Shown here in pieces: positions 35,479 to 46,627 of a stretch of DNA of 64,000 nucleotides. Source of the stretch: Pseudomonas sp. A-RE-19 (GTDB lineage Bacteria; Pseudomonadota; Gammaproteobacteria; Pseudomonadales; Pseudomonadaceae). Below the pieces are notes generated by a model that was not told the DNA's origin, made no database searches, and was given only the letters and a program-made list of their open reading frames with translations. The stretch is from positions 62,001-126,000 of the forward strand of contig NZ_JAHBDQ010000012.1 of NCBI RefSeq assembly GCF_019956555.1. The letters are read 5' to 3'. Position numbers and translations under genes: made by a program. Every line of letters begins with the position of its first letter. The stretch's first letter is position 1.

Positions 35479-36237
35479 TCAAATCGGATTCGGGCAATCG
35501 ATGAAGATGTGCTCGAGGGCGAAACGTCGTGCCAGGTAATCGCCCAACGCCTGCACCCCATAACGTTCGGTGGCATGGTGGCCGGCGGCGATGAAGCTGA
35601 TGTCGTTTTCCCGGGCGCTGTGGAACGTCTGCTCGGAGGCCTCGCCGCTGAGGTACAGATCGACGCCGGCCAACACCGCCTGATCAATGTAACCCTGGCC
35701 GCCACCGGTGCACCAGCCGACCCGACGAATCATCTCGCTGCCTTCGATCAGCAATGGCTCGCGCCCCATGACTTCCTGCACGCGGCGGGCGAAATCGCGA
35801 GGGGTCATCGGTTCGCTCAACGAGCCGACCAGGCCAACGATTTTCAGATTGTCCGGATCCAGCGGGCCTTCAACAGTAATATCCAGTTGCCGGGCAAGCT
35901 GCACGTTGTTGCCGACTTCCGGGTGCAGGTCCAGCGGCAAGTGATAAGACAGCAGGCTGATATCGTGCTTGAGCAGGGTTTTCAACCGGCGTTGCTTCAT
36001 GCCGGTGATGCACGGGTTCTCGCCTTTCCAGAAATAGCCGTGATGCACCAGCACCAGATCGGCCTGGGCCTCCACCGCAGCGTCCAGCAACGCCTGGCTG
36101 GCGGTGACGCCGCTGACGATGCGCATCACTTGCGGCCGTCCCTCAACCTGCAAACCATTGGGGCAGTAATCGGCGATCTTCGCACTTGCCAGGTAGCGGT
36201 CGGCTTCTTCGACCAGGGTGCTCAGGGCGACGGCCAT
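35479..36237 (-). CDS. Nif3-like dinuclear metal centre protein
   Basis: A 252-residue member of the Nif3/YbgI family, which forms hexameric rings with a two-metal site. Signature parts are CPNGLQVEGRP, VLVHHGYFWKGE (metal histidines), LLSYHLPLDLHPEVGNNVQLAR and the C-terminal VDLYLSGEASEQTFHSARENDISFIAAGHHATERYG, which adds further metal ligands. The cellular role is not settled; GTP cyclohydrolase-like or hydrolase activity has been proposed for the family. It is divergent from algW, as in other pseudomonads. Confidence 0.93.
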   Translation of the reverse strand: MAVALSTLVEEADRYLASAKIADYCPNGLQVEGRPQVMRIVSGVTASQALLDAAVEAQADLVLVHHGYFWKGENPCITGMKQRRLKTLLKHDISLLSYHLPLDLHPEVGNNVQLARQLDITVEGPLDPDNLKIVGLVGSLSEPMTPRDFARRVQEVMGREPLLIEGSEMIRRVGWCTGGGQGYIDQAVLAGVDLYLSGEASEQTFHSARENDISFIAAGHHATERYGVQALGDYLARRFALEHIFIDCPNPI

Positions 36238-36340
36238 AAAAGACTCCTAAATATCCCGTTCAGAGGCGCGCGCGGCCTCGTATAATGCGCGACATTATGG
36301 GCGGTCTCACACCGCCTGCAACCTCTGTAGGACGTGCTTA

Positions 36341-37501
36341 ATGCTCAAGGCGCTGCGTTTTTCCGGCTGGCCGCTGTTGGCCGGCGTGCTTATCGCTTTA
36401 TTGATTATTCAGCGTTACCCGCAATGGGTCGGGTTACCGAGCCTGGACGTCAATCTGCAGCAAGCCCCACAAACCATCGGTCTGCAGCAGGGCCCAGTGT
36501 CCTATGCCGATGCGGTGACCACGGCCGCGCCGTCGGTGGTCAACCTGTACACCACCAAAGTGGTCAACAAGCCCAGCCATCCGCTGTTCGAAGATCCGCA
36601 GTTCCGCCGCTTCTTCGGCGACAACTCGCCCAAGCAGAAGCGCATGGAGTCGAGCCTCGGTTCGGGCGTAATCATGAGCCCGGAAGGTTACCTGCTGACC
36701 AACAACCATGTGACCAGCGGTGCTGACCAGATCGTGGTGGCGCTCAAGGATGGCCGTGAAACCCTGGCCCGGGTCATCGGCAGCGACCCGGAAACCGACC
36801 TCGCGGTGTTGAAGATCGACCTGAAAAACCTGCCGTCGATCACCGTCGGCCGTTCCGACAATATCCGTATTGGCGACGTGGCCCTGGCCATCGGCAACCC
36901 GTTCGGCGTCGGCCAAACCGTGACCATGGGCATCATCAGCGCCACGGGGCGCAATCAGCTCGGGCTGAACAACTACGAAGATTTCATCCAGACCGACGCC
37001 GCGATCAACCCCGGCAACTCTGGCGGTGCGCTGGTGGACGCCAACGGCAACCTGACCGGCATCAACACAGCGATCTTCTCCAAGTCCGGCGGTTCTCAGG
37101 GCATCGGTTTCGCGATCCCGGTCAAACTGGCGATGGAAGTGATGAAGTCGATCATCGAACACGGCCAGGTGATTCGCGGCTGGCTCGGCATCGAAGTGCA
37201 ACCGTTGAGTCAGGAACTGGCGGAATCGTTTGGTCTGTCGGGACGGCCGGGGATTGTAGTCGCGGGGATTTTCCGTGACGGCCCGGCGCAGAAGGCCGGC
37301 CTGCAACTGGGCGATGTGATCCTCAGCATTGATGGCGAACCGGCTGGCGATGGTCGCAAATCAATGAACCAGGTGGCACGCATCAAGCCGACCGACAAGG
37401 TCACGATTCAGGTGATGCGCAACGGCAAGGAGCTCAAGCTCACGGCAGAAATCGGTTTGCGTCCGCCGCCTGCGCCGATCAAGGAAAAAGAAGAAGAGTA
37501 G
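36341..37501 (+). CDS. algW: Periplasmic stress-sensor serine protease AlgW (DegS-like)
   Basis: A 386-residue membrane-anchored HtrA-type protease. An N-terminal membrane anchor (WPLLAGVLIALLIIQ) precedes a trypsin-like domain with the triad His123 (TNNHVTSG), Asp153 (ETDLAVL) and Ser227 (NPGNSGG). One PDZ domain follows (about 265-370: GWLGIEVQPLSQELAESFGL, GLQLGDVILSIDGEPAGD). In pseudomonads AlgW makes the first cut in the anti-sigma factor MucA, releasing AlgU during envelope stress. It is a single-gene unit. Confidence 0.95.
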   Translation: MLKALRFSGWPLLAGVLIALLIIQRYPQWVGLPSLDVNLQQAPQTIGLQQGPVSYADAVTTAAPSVVNLYTTKVVNKPSHPLFEDPQFRRFFGDNSPKQKRMESSLGSGVIMSPEGYLLTNNHVTSGADQIVVALKDGRETLARVIGSDPETDLAVLKIDLKNLPSITVGRSDNIRIGDVALAIGNPFGVGQTVTMGIISATGRNQLGLNNYEDFIQTDAAINPGNSGGALVDANGNLTGINTAIFSKSGGSQGIGFAIPVKLAMEVMKSIIEHGQVIRGWLGIEVQPLSQELAESFGLSGRPGIVVAGIFRDGPAQKAGLQLGDVILSIDGEPAGDGRKSMNQVARIKPTDKVTIQVMRNGKELKLTAEIGLRPPPAPIKEKEEE

Positions 37502-37843
37502 ATAGCCGAGACTCTCCCTGCGGGAGCGAGCCTACTCGCGATGAGGCCGTAACATTCCACATCATCGTTGACGGTTAAGCAGGCTCGCCCCACACATCCC
37601 CATAATCATTCCCACACTCCGCGTGGGAATGAACAGTAATGTCATCTCGGTAATGGCTCAAGTGGCTGAAAGCCAGGCGCCAAACCTGCGAGACATATTC
37701 GTATTTCGCAGAACTTGAAAAACAATTGATTCCAAAAAGATATAGAGCACTAGTATTTATGACAGTACTCAATAAAGAAATATAAGCTTAGGCTTTTTTG
37801 GCAGCTGGACATTAACTTATAGCCAAAAAAGGAATTAGCTACA
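37502..37843. other. 342-base gap: degenerate REP, GTGGGAAT hairpin, then A/T-rich leader
   Basis: The left part has a degraded REP pair (GGGAGCGAGCCTACTCGCGATGAGG at 37522 and CAGGCTCGCCCCACA inverted near 37580). A palindrome follows at 37608-37630 (ATTCCCAC and GTGGGAAT), a motif repeated in many Pseudomonas genomes. From about 37690 the base composition becomes A/T-rich up to the orphan gene at 37844. No protein gene is evident. Confidence 0.7.
37793..37831 (+). promoter_or_regulatory. Leader hairpin covering the ribosome-binding site of the orphan gene
   Basis: CTTTTTTGGC (37793-37802) and GCCAAAAAAG (37822-37831) are perfect ten-base inverted arms. The 3' arm overlaps AAAGGA, the only ribosome-binding site before the ATG at 37844. 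Folding of the mRNA would hide that site. The pairing is seen; regulation is inferred. Confidence 0.5.
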
Positions 37844-38230
37844 ATGAAAACTCACATACCGCCTGCTACTGGGCATATGACCGTCGAATCTTCTGACGGC
37901 ACAGTACGCTCAACCGCGAATGTGTTCTATCTCTTTACCAGCTTCAAGGGAGTGACAATTATCGGTAATTTTGGTGAGGACTTTATTTTAGTGAGCACCC
38001 CAGGCCAACAAGATCAGGATGGGGAATTCGAGTATGTATATCCCGATGGAAAGTTCCCTTATGAATGGAGCGAAAGTCATGAAGGAACATTACAAAAATT
38101 CGTAAGCGGAACAATGAAAGTGAAAACCCCAAACTTCAGGCTAGGAGTTAAAGGAAACTTCACGGGAACCTTAGAGGACAAAAAATATGTCACGGGTACT
38201 TTTTCAATAGAAGTCAACTCCCATAAGTAA
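37844..38230 (+). CDS. A/T-rich orphan gene of unknown function
   Basis: A 128-residue protein that I do not recognise. No signal peptide or membrane segment is seen. The sequence is rich in beta-prone stretches (STANVFYLFTSFKGVTIIGNFGEDFILVSTPG, KFVSGTMKVKTPNFRLGVKGNFTGTLEDKKYVTGTFSIEV) and may form a small beta-barrel or sandwich. It uses A/T-rich codons unlike its neighbours (many AAA, TTT, ATT, ACA), which points to horizontal acquisition. It has its own ribosome-binding site and a terminator after it, so it looks like a real, self-contained gene cassette between algW and hisC. Confidence 0.7.
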   Translation: MKTHIPPATGHMTVESSDGTVRSTANVFYLFTSFKGVTIIGNFGEDFILVSTPGQQDQDGEFEYVYPDGKFPYEWSESHEGTLQKFVSGTMKVKTPNFRLGVKGNFTGTLEDKKYVTGTFSIEVNSHK

Positions 38231-38310
38231 TTTTTAAACTTCCTGAAGGTACATACTTTGGTCGCTCGATGACCGTCGAGAAAACAAAGAACGAACTTCG
38301 TTAGGAAGTG

Positions 38311-38348
38311 ATGCAGCACCCGCCCCATAAGTCGGGAGCTGCATTTTT
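38311..38348 (+). terminator. Terminator of the orphan gene
   Basis: ATGCAGC-A-CCCG pairs with CGGG-A-GCTGCAT, followed by five T. It lies 80 bases after the orphan stop codon and 11 bases before the convergent hisC end. Confidence 0.85.
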
Positions 38349-38358
38349 AATCGGCAGG

Positions 38359-39411
38359 TTACAAATCACCCAACCCATCAATCAACGCCTGATTCTGCTC
38401 CGGCGTGCCAATCGAAATCCGCAGGAACTGGGCAATCCGCTCCTGCTTGAAGTGCCGAACAATAACGCCCTGCTCGCGCAACTTCGCCGCGAGCCCTGCT
38501 GCATCGTGCGTCGGGTGACGGGCGAAAATGAAGTTCGCCGCCGATGGCAACACCTCAAAGCCCTTCGCCTCCAGCTGAGCGACCACCTTCTCGCGGCTCT
38601 CGATGACCAACCGGCAGGTCTTGTCGAAATACTCGCGATCCTCGAACGCCGCCGCAGCCCCCACAATCGCCAGACGATCCAGCGGGTAGGAGTTGAAGCT
38701 GTTCTTGATCCGCTCCAGCGCCTCGATCAGGTCCGGATGCCCCACCGCCAGGCCGACACGCAGACCCGCCAGCGAACGGGACTTGGACAGGGTCTGAGTC
38801 ACCAACAGGTTCGGATAACGGTCCACCAGAGTGATCGCCGTTTCACCGCCAAAATCGATGTACGCCTCATCCACCACAACCACCGAATCCGGACTGGCCT
38901 TGAGGATCTGCTCCACGACTTCCAGTGCCAGCAGGCAACCGGTCGGCGCGTTCGGGTTTGGGAAGATGATCCCGCCGTTCGGCTTGGCGTAGTCCGCCGG
39001 GTTGATCTGGAACTGTTCATCCAGCGGCACCGCGTCGAATGCGATGCCGTACAACCCGCAGTAAACCGGGTAGAAGCTGTAGCTGATATCCGGGAACAGC
39101 AACGGCTGATCGTGTTGCAGCAGACCGTGGAAAATGTGCGCCAGGACTTCATCGGAACCGTTGCCGAGAAATACCTGATTGCTTTGCACGCCGTAGTATT
39201 TGGCAACGGCTTGCTTGAGCACATCGCCGTTCGGGTCCGGGTACAGACGCAGATTGTCGTTCAACTCGGTTTGCATCGCCGCCAAGGCTTTAGGCGATGG
39301 ACCGTACGGGTTTTCGTTGGTGTTGAGCTTCACCAGTTTCGCCAGCTTTGGCTGCTCACCCGGCACGTAAGGCACCAGATTCTTGACGAAGGGACTCCAG
39401 AATTTACTCAT
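38359..39411 (-). CDS. hisC: Histidinol-phosphate aminotransferase
   Basis: A 350-residue class I/II aminotransferase that makes histidinol phosphate from imidazole-acetol phosphate. It carries [13 protein letters not shown] near the N-terminus, [37 protein letters not shown] and the PLP lysine in [17 protein letters not shown]. It is the last gene of the murA-hisG-hisD-hisC run, 2 bases after hisD. Pseudomonads often have a second HisC-like gene, but this chromosomal context favours the histidine role. Confidence 0.95.
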   Translation of the reverse strand: MSKFWSPFVKNLVPYVPGEQPKLAKLVKLNTNENPYGPSPKALAAMQTELNDNLRLYPDPNGDVLKQAVAKYYGVQSNQVFLGNGSDEVLAHIFHGLLQHDQPLLFPDISYSFYPVYCGLYGIAFDAVPLDEQFQINPADYAKPNGGIIFPNPNAPTGCLLALEVVEQILKASPDSVVVVDEAYIDFGGETAITLVDRYPNLLVTQTLSKSRSLAGLRVGLAVGHPDLIEALERIKNSFNSYPLDRLAIVGAAAAFEDREYFDKTCRLVIESREKVVAQLEAKGFEVLPSAANFIFARHPTHDAAGLAAKLREQGVIVRHFKQERIAQFLRISIGTPEQNQALIDGLGDL

Positions 39412-39413
39412 GT

Positions 39414-40751
39414 TCAGTTGCCCTGCCCTTGAAAAAAGTCTTCGTCAACGATGCGGTATTCGGCGCTCCGCGCGTGAGCGGTCAGCGACTCGCCACGGGC
39501 CAGCACGGAGGCAGTTTTGCCCAGTTCGGAGGCACCCTGCTCGGAGCAGAAGATGATCGACGAACGTTTCTGGAAGTCGTAAACACCCAGCGGCGAAGAG
39601 AAGCGCGCGGTGCCGGACGTCGGCAATACGTGGTTCGGACCGGCACAGTAATCACCCAGCGCTTCGGACGTGTGGCGGCCCATGAAGATCGCACCGGCGT
39701 GGCGGATCTGTGGCAACCAGGCCTGCGGGTCGGCGACCGACAACTCCAGGTGTTCTGGTGCAATGCGGTTGGCCACTTCGATGGCTTGTTCCATGTCGCG
39801 AACCTTGATCAGCGCACCACGACCATTTATCGAGGTTTCGATGATCTCGGCGCGCTCCATGGTTGGCAGCAGTTTGGCGATACTCGCAGCGACCTTGTCG
39901 AGGAACTCGGCGTCGGGGCTGACCAGAATCGCCTGGGCGTCTTCATCGTGCTCGGCCTGGGAGAACAGGTCCATGGCGATCCAGTCCGGATCGGTCTGGC
40001 CGTCGCACACCACGAGGATCTCCGACGGGCCGGCAATCATGTCGATACCGACCTGACCAAACACGTGACGCTTGGCGGTGGCGACATAGATGTTGCCAGG
40101 GCCAACAACCTTGTCGACCTTCGGCACACTTTCGGTACCGTAAGCCAGCGCCGCAACGGCCTGGGCGCCGCCGATGGTGAACACTCGATCGACGCCGGCG
40201 ATGCAGGCCGCGGCCAGCACCAGTTCATTGATTTCACCGCGCGGAGTCGGCACGACCATGACCACTTCGGTCACGCCCGCCACCTTGGCCGGAATCGCGT
40301 TCATCAGCACCGAGGACGGGTACGACGCCTTGCCGCCCGGCACGTACAGGCCGGCGCGATCCAGTGGCGTGACCTTCTGGCCCAACACCGTGCCGTCAGC
40401 TTCGGTGTAGCTCCAGGAATCCTGCTTCTGTTTTTCGTGGTAGCTGCGCACACGGGCCGCGGCTTTTTCCAGGGCTTCGCGCTGAGGCACGGTGATGCGG
40501 GTCAGAGCCAGTTCCAGACGTTCGCGCGGCAGGATCAAGTCTGCCATGGATGCCACTTGCAGGCCGTCGAACTTCTGGGTGAATTCCACCAACGCCGCGT
40601 CGCCACGCTCGCGCACGGCTTTAATGATGTCCAGCACCCGCTGATTGACCGAGTCGTCAGACACACTTTCCCAGCTCAGCAGATGATCCAGATGATGTGC
40701 GAAATCCGGGTCAGCAGCGTTGAGTCGGCGAATTGCAGTCGGTGCGGTCAT
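39414..40751 (-). CDS. hisD: Histidinol dehydrogenase
   Basis: A 445-residue zinc enzyme that oxidises histidinol to histidine in two NAD-linked steps. Visible family parts are [83 protein letters not shown]-like [20 protein letters not shown], and the C-terminal [23 protein letters not shown]. It lies between hisG (124 bases upstream) and hisC (2 bases downstream). Confidence 0.97.
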   Translation of the reverse strand: MTAPTAIRRLNAADPDFAHHLDHLLSWESVSDDSVNQRVLDIIKAVRERGDAALVEFTQKFDGLQVASMADLILPRERLELALTRITVPQREALEKAAARVRSYHEKQKQDSWSYTEADGTVLGQKVTPLDRAGLYVPGGKASYPSSVLMNAIPAKVAGVTEVVMVVPTPRGEINELVLAAACIAGVDRVFTIGGAQAVAALAYGTESVPKVDKVVGPGNIYVATAKRHVFGQVGIDMIAGPSEILVVCDGQTDPDWIAMDLFSQAEHDEDAQAILVSPDAEFLDKVAASIAKLLPTMERAEIIETSINGRGALIKVRDMEQAIEVANRIAPEHLELSVADPQAWLPQIRHAGAIFMGRHTSEALGDYCAGPNHVLPTSGTARFSSPLGVYDFQKRSSIIFCSEQGASELGKTASVLARGESLTAHARSAEYRIVDEDFFQGQGN

Positions 40752-40875
40752 AGCGAGAGCCTCATAGGATTGGCAAAAACTCAGGCGCCCGAAGCTAACA
40801 TTCGATCCGCTTGGGCACCTGAGAATTCTGGCTATGAGGCGGATAGACGGCGCGACTCAAGGTCGCGCGGGTAAA

Positions 40876-41511
40876 TCAGCCGCGGTGTCGAGACTCCACT
40901 GCCTTGCGCAGGGTGTCGATCAACGCCTGGATACGGGCGTGTTGCATTTTCATCGAAGCTTTGTTGACGATCAGCCGGGAGCTGATGTCGGCAATGAAAT
41001 CCTGGGGTTCCAGGCCATTGGCACGCAGGGTGTTACCGGTGTCGACCACGTCGATGATCTTGTCCGCCAGACCGATCAGCGGCGCCAGCTCCATCGAGCC
41101 GTAGAGCTTGATGATGTCGACCTGGCGGCCCTGCTCGGCGTAGTAACGCTTGGCGACGTTGACGAATTTGGTCGCCACCCGCAGACGGCCCTTGGGCTCG
41201 ACATCGCCGACACGGCCGGCGGTCATCAGCTTGCAGAGGGCAATTCGCAGATCCAGAGGCTCGTACAGACCCTGGCCGCCATATTCCATCAGCACATCTT
41301 TACCGGCGACGCCGAGGTCCGCGGCACCATGCTCGACATAAGTCGGCACATCGGTGGCGCGCACGATCAGCAGGCGCACATCGGCCTGGGTCGTGGGGAT
41401 GATCAGCTTGCGGCTCTTGTCCGGATTCTCGGTCGGCACGATGCCCGCTTCAGCCAGAAGCGGCAGGGTGTCGTCAAGGATGCGGCCCTTGGACAGTGCG
41501 ATGGTCAACAT
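40876..41511 (-). CDS. hisG: ATP phosphoribosyltransferase, short form
   Basis: A 211-residue short-form HisG, which starts histidine synthesis by joining ATP and PRPP. It has [45 protein letters not shown] and the PRPP site [16 protein letters not shown]. The short form lacks the regulatory C-terminal domain and needs the HisZ partner, which is not in this window. It sits 127 bases downstream of murA in the same direction. Confidence 0.97.
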   Translation of the reverse strand: MLTIALSKGRILDDTLPLLAEAGIVPTENPDKSRKLIIPTTQADVRLLIVRATDVPTYVEHGAADLGVAGKDVLMEYGGQGLYEPLDLRIALCKLMTAGRVGDVEPKGRLRVATKFVNVAKRYYAEQGRQVDIIKLYGSMELAPLIGLADKIIDVVDTGNTLRANGLEPQDFIADISSRLIVNKASMKMQHARIQALIDTLRKAVESRHRG

Positions 41512-41638
41512 GGGAAACGTCAGTCCTTATCAAGGTACTCATGCCCGGTCGCAAACGGCGCCGGACACACATCGAGCCTGAAACAGGCTCGACTCTGAAC
41601 AATTCAACGGGCACGTCCCTGTGCCCATGCAGCAGAAA

Positions 41639-43178
<1,540 letters not shown>

Positions 43179-43217
43179 GCTCAACCTCAATCGGCGCCCT
43201 GTGCGCGCGGGTCGGAC

Positions 43218-43246
43218 ATCATACAAAAAAGCCCCGCGCCTGCGAA
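43218..43246 (-). promoter_or_regulatory. Candidate ibaG-murA promoter embedded in the mla terminator
   Basis: On the complement, TTCGCA, 17 bases, TATGAT (43218-43223). The spacer includes the six T of the mla terminator. Spacing and the -10 box are good; the -35 is weak. Confidence 0.45.
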
Positions 43247-43282
43247 CCCCGCGAAGCAGGACTCTGACGGGGGGCTTCTTTA
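43225..43282 (-). terminator. Terminator of the mla operon
   Basis: On the complement, AAGCCCCC pairs with GCGGGGCTT around a loop of about 40 bases that has a smaller stem of its own, then six T. It lies 10 bases after the mlaB stop codon. Confidence 0.75.
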
Positions 43283-43292
43283 TAGATGCGGT

Positions 43293-43598
43293 TCAGGGAT
43301 GCGCCAACAGCTCGGTCAGTTCGCTGACCTGAGCGATTTCGCGCATGTCTTCGGGCATCGCACGAATGCTCAGGGCCTTGCTGGCCGCCTGGGCATCGCG
43401 CATGAAACATAGCAGCAGCGACAAGCCGACGCTGCTGGACTTCTCCACTGCGGAGCAATCGACCACCAGCGCCGCCGCCTTACTGGACTTGATCAGTGCC
43501 TGCCCCTGCTTGCGCAGGTTCGGGCCTGTGCGGTAATCCAGCACGCCGCTGAGCAGCAACTCGCCGGATTCGCTCATGCGAATGGCCGACTCACTCAT
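43293..43598 (-). CDS. mlaB: STAS-domain protein MlaB
   Basis: A 101-residue STAS-domain protein, the regulatory subunit of the MlaFEDB lipid transporter. It reads GELLLSGVLDYRTGPNLRKQGQALIKSSKAAALVVDCSAVEKSSSVGLSLLLCFMRDA, with the usual serine pair near VDCS and KSSSVG. Its start overlaps the mlaC stop by 4 bases. It is the last gene of the mlaFEDCB operon, followed by a terminator. Confidence 0.92.
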   Translation of the reverse strand: MSESAIRMSESGELLLSGVLDYRTGPNLRKQGQALIKSSKAAALVVDCSAVEKSSSVGLSLLLCFMRDAQAASKALSIRAMPEDMREIAQVSELTELLAHP

Positions 43599-44266
43599 TG
43601 GGTTTGCTTCTCGGTAGATTGCCCAGTGGTTTCCTGGGTTTTTGCAACTTCCTTGGCCTTGGCGACTTCACCGGCCCAACCATCGATGGTCTTTTGCAGA
43701 TCATTGCCATTGCGCTGCATCGCGTCAGCGAACTGATCGCGGAACAGCTTGCCAATGTTGATGCCGTTGATGATCACGTTGCGCAGTTTCCACTCGCCGT
43801 TGATCTTCTCCAGTGTGTAGGACACAGGATAGATCGCGCCGCTACTGCCTTTGACCGTCATGCCAACGCTTGTGCGGTCTCCCGACTCATCCTTGGCAGG
43901 TTCAACGGTGATGCCCTGGTTGTTGTACTCAAGCAAGGCGTTACCGTAAAACTGGAACAGGCCTTTCTTGAAGTTTTCCTGAAAGGTCTGCATCTGCTCG
44001 GGCGTGGCTTTGCGCGAATACTTGACCGTCATGATGCTTTTGGAAATGCCCTCGGCATCCACCACAGGTCCGACGATGGTGTTCAGCGCCGTATAAAAGT
44101 CTTGTGGATCCTGCTTGTACTTCTCTTTATTGGCCGACAGGTCGGCAAGCATCCGGGTCGTAGTGTCCTGAACCAGATCATGCGCCGAAGGTGCCGCCAC
44201 CGCGTTAGCCATCAACGGCAATGCCGCGAGTAATACCAACAGGCCACTTCGCAAGGTAGAGATCAT
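43595..44266 (-). CDS. mlaC: Periplasmic phospholipid-binding protein MlaC
   Basis: A 223-residue exported protein. The signal peptide is MISTLRSGLLVLLAALPLMANAVA (cleaved near residue 24). The mature part has the MlaC/Ttg2D fold sequences VQDTTTRMLADLSANKEKYKQDPQDFYTALNTIVGPVVDAEGISKSIM and ATPEQMQTFQENFKKGLFQFYGNALLEYNNQGI. It carries phospholipid between the outer-membrane MlaA complex and MlaFEDB. It lies 11 bases after mlaD. The C-terminal tail is charged and glutamine-rich. Confidence 0.95.
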   Translation of the reverse strand: MISTLRSGLLVLLAALPLMANAVAAPSAHDLVQDTTTRMLADLSANKEKYKQDPQDFYTALNTIVGPVVDAEGISKSIMTVKYSRKATPEQMQTFQENFKKGLFQFYGNALLEYNNQGITVEPAKDESGDRTSVGMTVKGSSGAIYPVSYTLEKINGEWKLRNVIINGINIGKLFRDQFADAMQRNGNDLQKTIDGWAGEVAKAKEVAKTQETTGQSTEKQTQ

Positions 44267-44277
44267 TTAAAAATTCC

Positions 44278-44745
44278 TCATTTGGCGTCTTTGCTAACGG
44301 TATTGAGCAAGAATTTACCGATCAGGTCTTCGAGCACCAGCGACGACTGGGTGTCATGGATGGTTCCACCATCCTTGAGCAGGGCTTGTTCCCCGCCCAC
44401 GCTGATACCGATGTACTTCTCGCCCAACAGGCCAGCCGTCAGGATAGATGCAGTGGAATCAGTCGGCAGGTTATCTACGCGCTTTTCCAGTTGCATGGTC
44501 ACCCGGCCGGTGAAGCTGTCACGATCCAGATCGATCGCCGTGACCTTGCCGATGGTCACACCGGCCATGGTCACTTTAGCTCTGACCGTCAAACCGGCGA
44601 TATTATCGAAATATGCATAAAGTTTATAAGTATCGGTGGTTGTGCTTGGGGACAGACCACTGACCCGTAACGCAAGCAACAACAAAGCCAGGATGCCAGC
44701 CAGCAAGAAAAGGCCGACACCGATTTCCAGGGTGCGGTTTTGCAT
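44278..44745 (-). CDS. mlaD: MCE-domain protein MlaD
   Basis: A 155-residue inner-membrane protein with one N-terminal anchor (IGVGLFLLAGILALLLLALRV) and a single MCE domain (YKLYAYFDNIAGLTVRAKVTMAGVTIGKVTAIDLD, then STASILTAGLLGEKYIGISVGG). It forms the hexameric ring of MlaFEDB that binds lipid. Its ATG overlaps the last base of the mlaE stop, showing translational coupling. Confidence 0.96.
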   Translation of the reverse strand: MQNRTLEIGVGLFLLAGILALLLLALRVSGLSPSTTTDTYKLYAYFDNIAGLTVRAKVTMAGVTIGKVTAIDLDRDSFTGRVTMQLEKRVDNLPTDSTASILTAGLLGEKYIGISVGGEQALLKDGGTIHDTQSSLVLEDLIGKFLLNTVSKDAK

Positions 44746-45542
44746 CAGAAATCTCCAAACATCAAGGCGGTCAGAATAAAGTCCAGGCCGAGTACAGCCA
44801 ATGAGGCATACACCACGGTCTTGGTAGTGGCACGACTGATCCCCTCGGAAGTGGGCTCGCAGTCATAGCCTTGGAATACGGCGATCCAGGTCACGACGAA
44901 GGCAAAAACGACGCTCTTGATAATACCGTTGAGCACATCGTCGACAAACGTCACGCTGTTTTGCATGTTCGACCAGTAAGAGCCGTCATAGACACCCAGC
45001 CAGTCGACGGCCACCCACGAACCGCCCCAGATGCCCACCACGCTGAAAATCATTGCCAGCACCGGCAGGGAAATGAAACCGGCCCACAGCCGCGGGGCAA
45101 TGATGTACTTGAGCGGGTCGACCCCGATCATTTCCAGGCTGGACAACTGTTCGGTGGACTTCATGTTGCCGATTTCGGCGGTCAGCGCCGACCCCGCGCG
45201 CCCGGCGAACAGCAAAGCCGTGACCACCGGACCCAGTTCACGCAACAGCGTCAGCGCAACCATCTGCCCGACTGCCTGCTCCGAACCGTAGCTGGACAGG
45301 ATGTTGAAGCCCTGCAGTGCCAGCACCATGCCGATGAATACCCCGGAGACCACGATGATCACCAGGGACATCACGCCCACCGAGTGCAGTTGTTTGACCA
45401 GCAGGCCAAAACCGCCGCCGATGCCGCCACGACCGAGCAAGGCATGAAACAGGAACAGCGCCGAACGGCCGAACACCTCCAGCACATCGATGCCGGCGCG
45501 GCCGAACCGGCGCACTCTTTCTATCAGTGAAATCTTGCGCAT
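44745..45542 (-). CDS. mlaE: Lipid transporter permease MlaE
   Basis: A 265-residue permease with about five membrane segments ([99 protein letters not shown]). The family motif [38 protein letters not shown] is present. It sits in the middle of mlaFEDCB and overlaps its neighbours by one base on each side. Confidence 0.96.
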   Translation of the reverse strand: MRKISLIERVRRFGRAGIDVLEVFGRSALFLFHALLGRGGIGGGFGLLVKQLHSVGVMSLVIIVVSGVFIGMVLALQGFNILSSYGSEQAVGQMVALTLLRELGPVVTALLFAGRAGSALTAEIGNMKSTEQLSSLEMIGVDPLKYIIAPRLWAGFISLPVLAMIFSVVGIWGGSWVAVDWLGVYDGSYWSNMQNSVTFVDDVLNGIIKSVVFAFVVTWIAVFQGYDCEPTSEGISRATTKTVVYASLAVLGLDFILTALMFGDF

Positions 45543-46351
45543 CAGCGCTTCCCCAGAAGATCTGCGCGGTAATCCGGCGCTGGAAAGTGGTATGCGACCG
45601 GGCCGTCGGGTTCGCCTGTCAAGAATTGACGAATACGTGGCTCGTCCGATTTCATCAAATCCTTGGGCGAGCCCTGGCCCAACACTTGCCCGTCGCCCAC
45701 CACAATGAGGTGATCGGCGATGCTCGCGGTCTCGGCCAGGTCGTGGGAAACCACGATGCTGGTAATGCCCAGCGCATCATTGAGCAGGCGGATCAGGCGC
45801 ACCAGCACGCCCATGGCGATCGGGTCCTGCCCGACAAAGGGTTCGTCGTACATGAGGATTTGCGGATCAAGAGCAATTGCCCGGGCCAGCGCGACACGAC
45901 GCTTCATGCCGCCGGACAATTCGTCAGGCATCAGGTCGATGGCGCCACGCAAGCCCACGGCCTGCAATTTGAGCAGGACAATGTCGCGGATCATTTCTTC
46001 CGGCAGCCCGGTATGAACACGCAGCGGAAAGGCGACGTTCTCGAACACATCAAGATCGGTGAACAGTGCGCCGCTCTGAAACAGCACGCCCATTTGTTTG
46101 CGCGCATCGAACAGATCGCTGCGCGACAACGTCGGCAGGTTCTGTCCATTGACCCAGACTTCGCCGCTGGTGGGGCGCAATTGTGCGCCTATCAGCCGCA
46201 ACAGCGTGGTCTTGCCACACCCGGAAGGCCCCATGATGCCGGTGACCTTGCCGCGTGGTATGCGGATATCGACGTTATTGAAAATGCTGCGCGCACCGCG
46301 CTTGAAGGTCAGTCCCTTCAGCTCGACCGCGTAGGCGTTATCGGCACTCAT
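45542..46351 (-). CDS. mlaF: ABC transporter ATPase MlaF
   Basis: A 269-residue ABC ATPase. Walker A is GPSGCGKTT (residues 41-49), the Q-loop segment is [24 protein letters not shown], the signature is [14 protein letters not shown], and Walker B is [15 protein letters not shown]. It powers phospholipid movement that maintains outer-membrane asymmetry. It is the first gene of the operon, divergent from kdsD across a 276-base gap that must contain both promoters. Confidence 0.96.
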   Translation of the reverse strand: MSADNAYAVELKGLTFKRGARSIFNNVDIRIPRGKVTGIMGPSGCGKTTLLRLIGAQLRPTSGEVWVNGQNLPTLSRSDLFDARKQMGVLFQSGALFTDLDVFENVAFPLRVHTGLPEEMIRDIVLLKLQAVGLRGAIDLMPDELSGGMKRRVALARAIALDPQILMYDEPFVGQDPIAMGVLVRLIRLLNDALGITSIVVSHDLAETASIADHLIVVGDGQVLGQGSPKDLMKSDEPRIRQFLTGEPDGPVAYHFPAPDYRADLLGKR

Positions 46352-46587
46352 CTAAACTCCTTGCGATGCAGCCTCTCACTCGGACGCCTGGCTTTCTCGC
46401 GAAAGCACATACCTCCCCGGGCAGGCCGAACTGGCGGCGAACTATATCACTGCAAAGGCCAAGCGCCCAAGGCCCAAGCCGGGCATGTTCAGCAACATGA
46501 TCGCCTGAAATCATCTATATAGAGGGATTCGGTAACAGGGAATGACAAACCGCGACGAACTTGCGTGAGGGTTTTGATCATTACCGC

Positions 46588-46593
46588 TATAAT
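46588..46593 (+). promoter_or_regulatory. Candidate -10 box of the kdsD-lpt transcript
   Basis: A perfect TATAAT lies 34 bases ahead of the kdsD start codon in an otherwise G/C-rich region. No matching -35 is obvious at 17 bases. Confidence 0.5.
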
Positions 46594-46627
46594 CGCCGCC
46601 TTTTCATCAGGCTATACGATTTCTGAC

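Noticed and set aside
40876..41511. Truncated hisG
   Set aside because: The 211-residue length is that of the normal short form, which works with HisZ.
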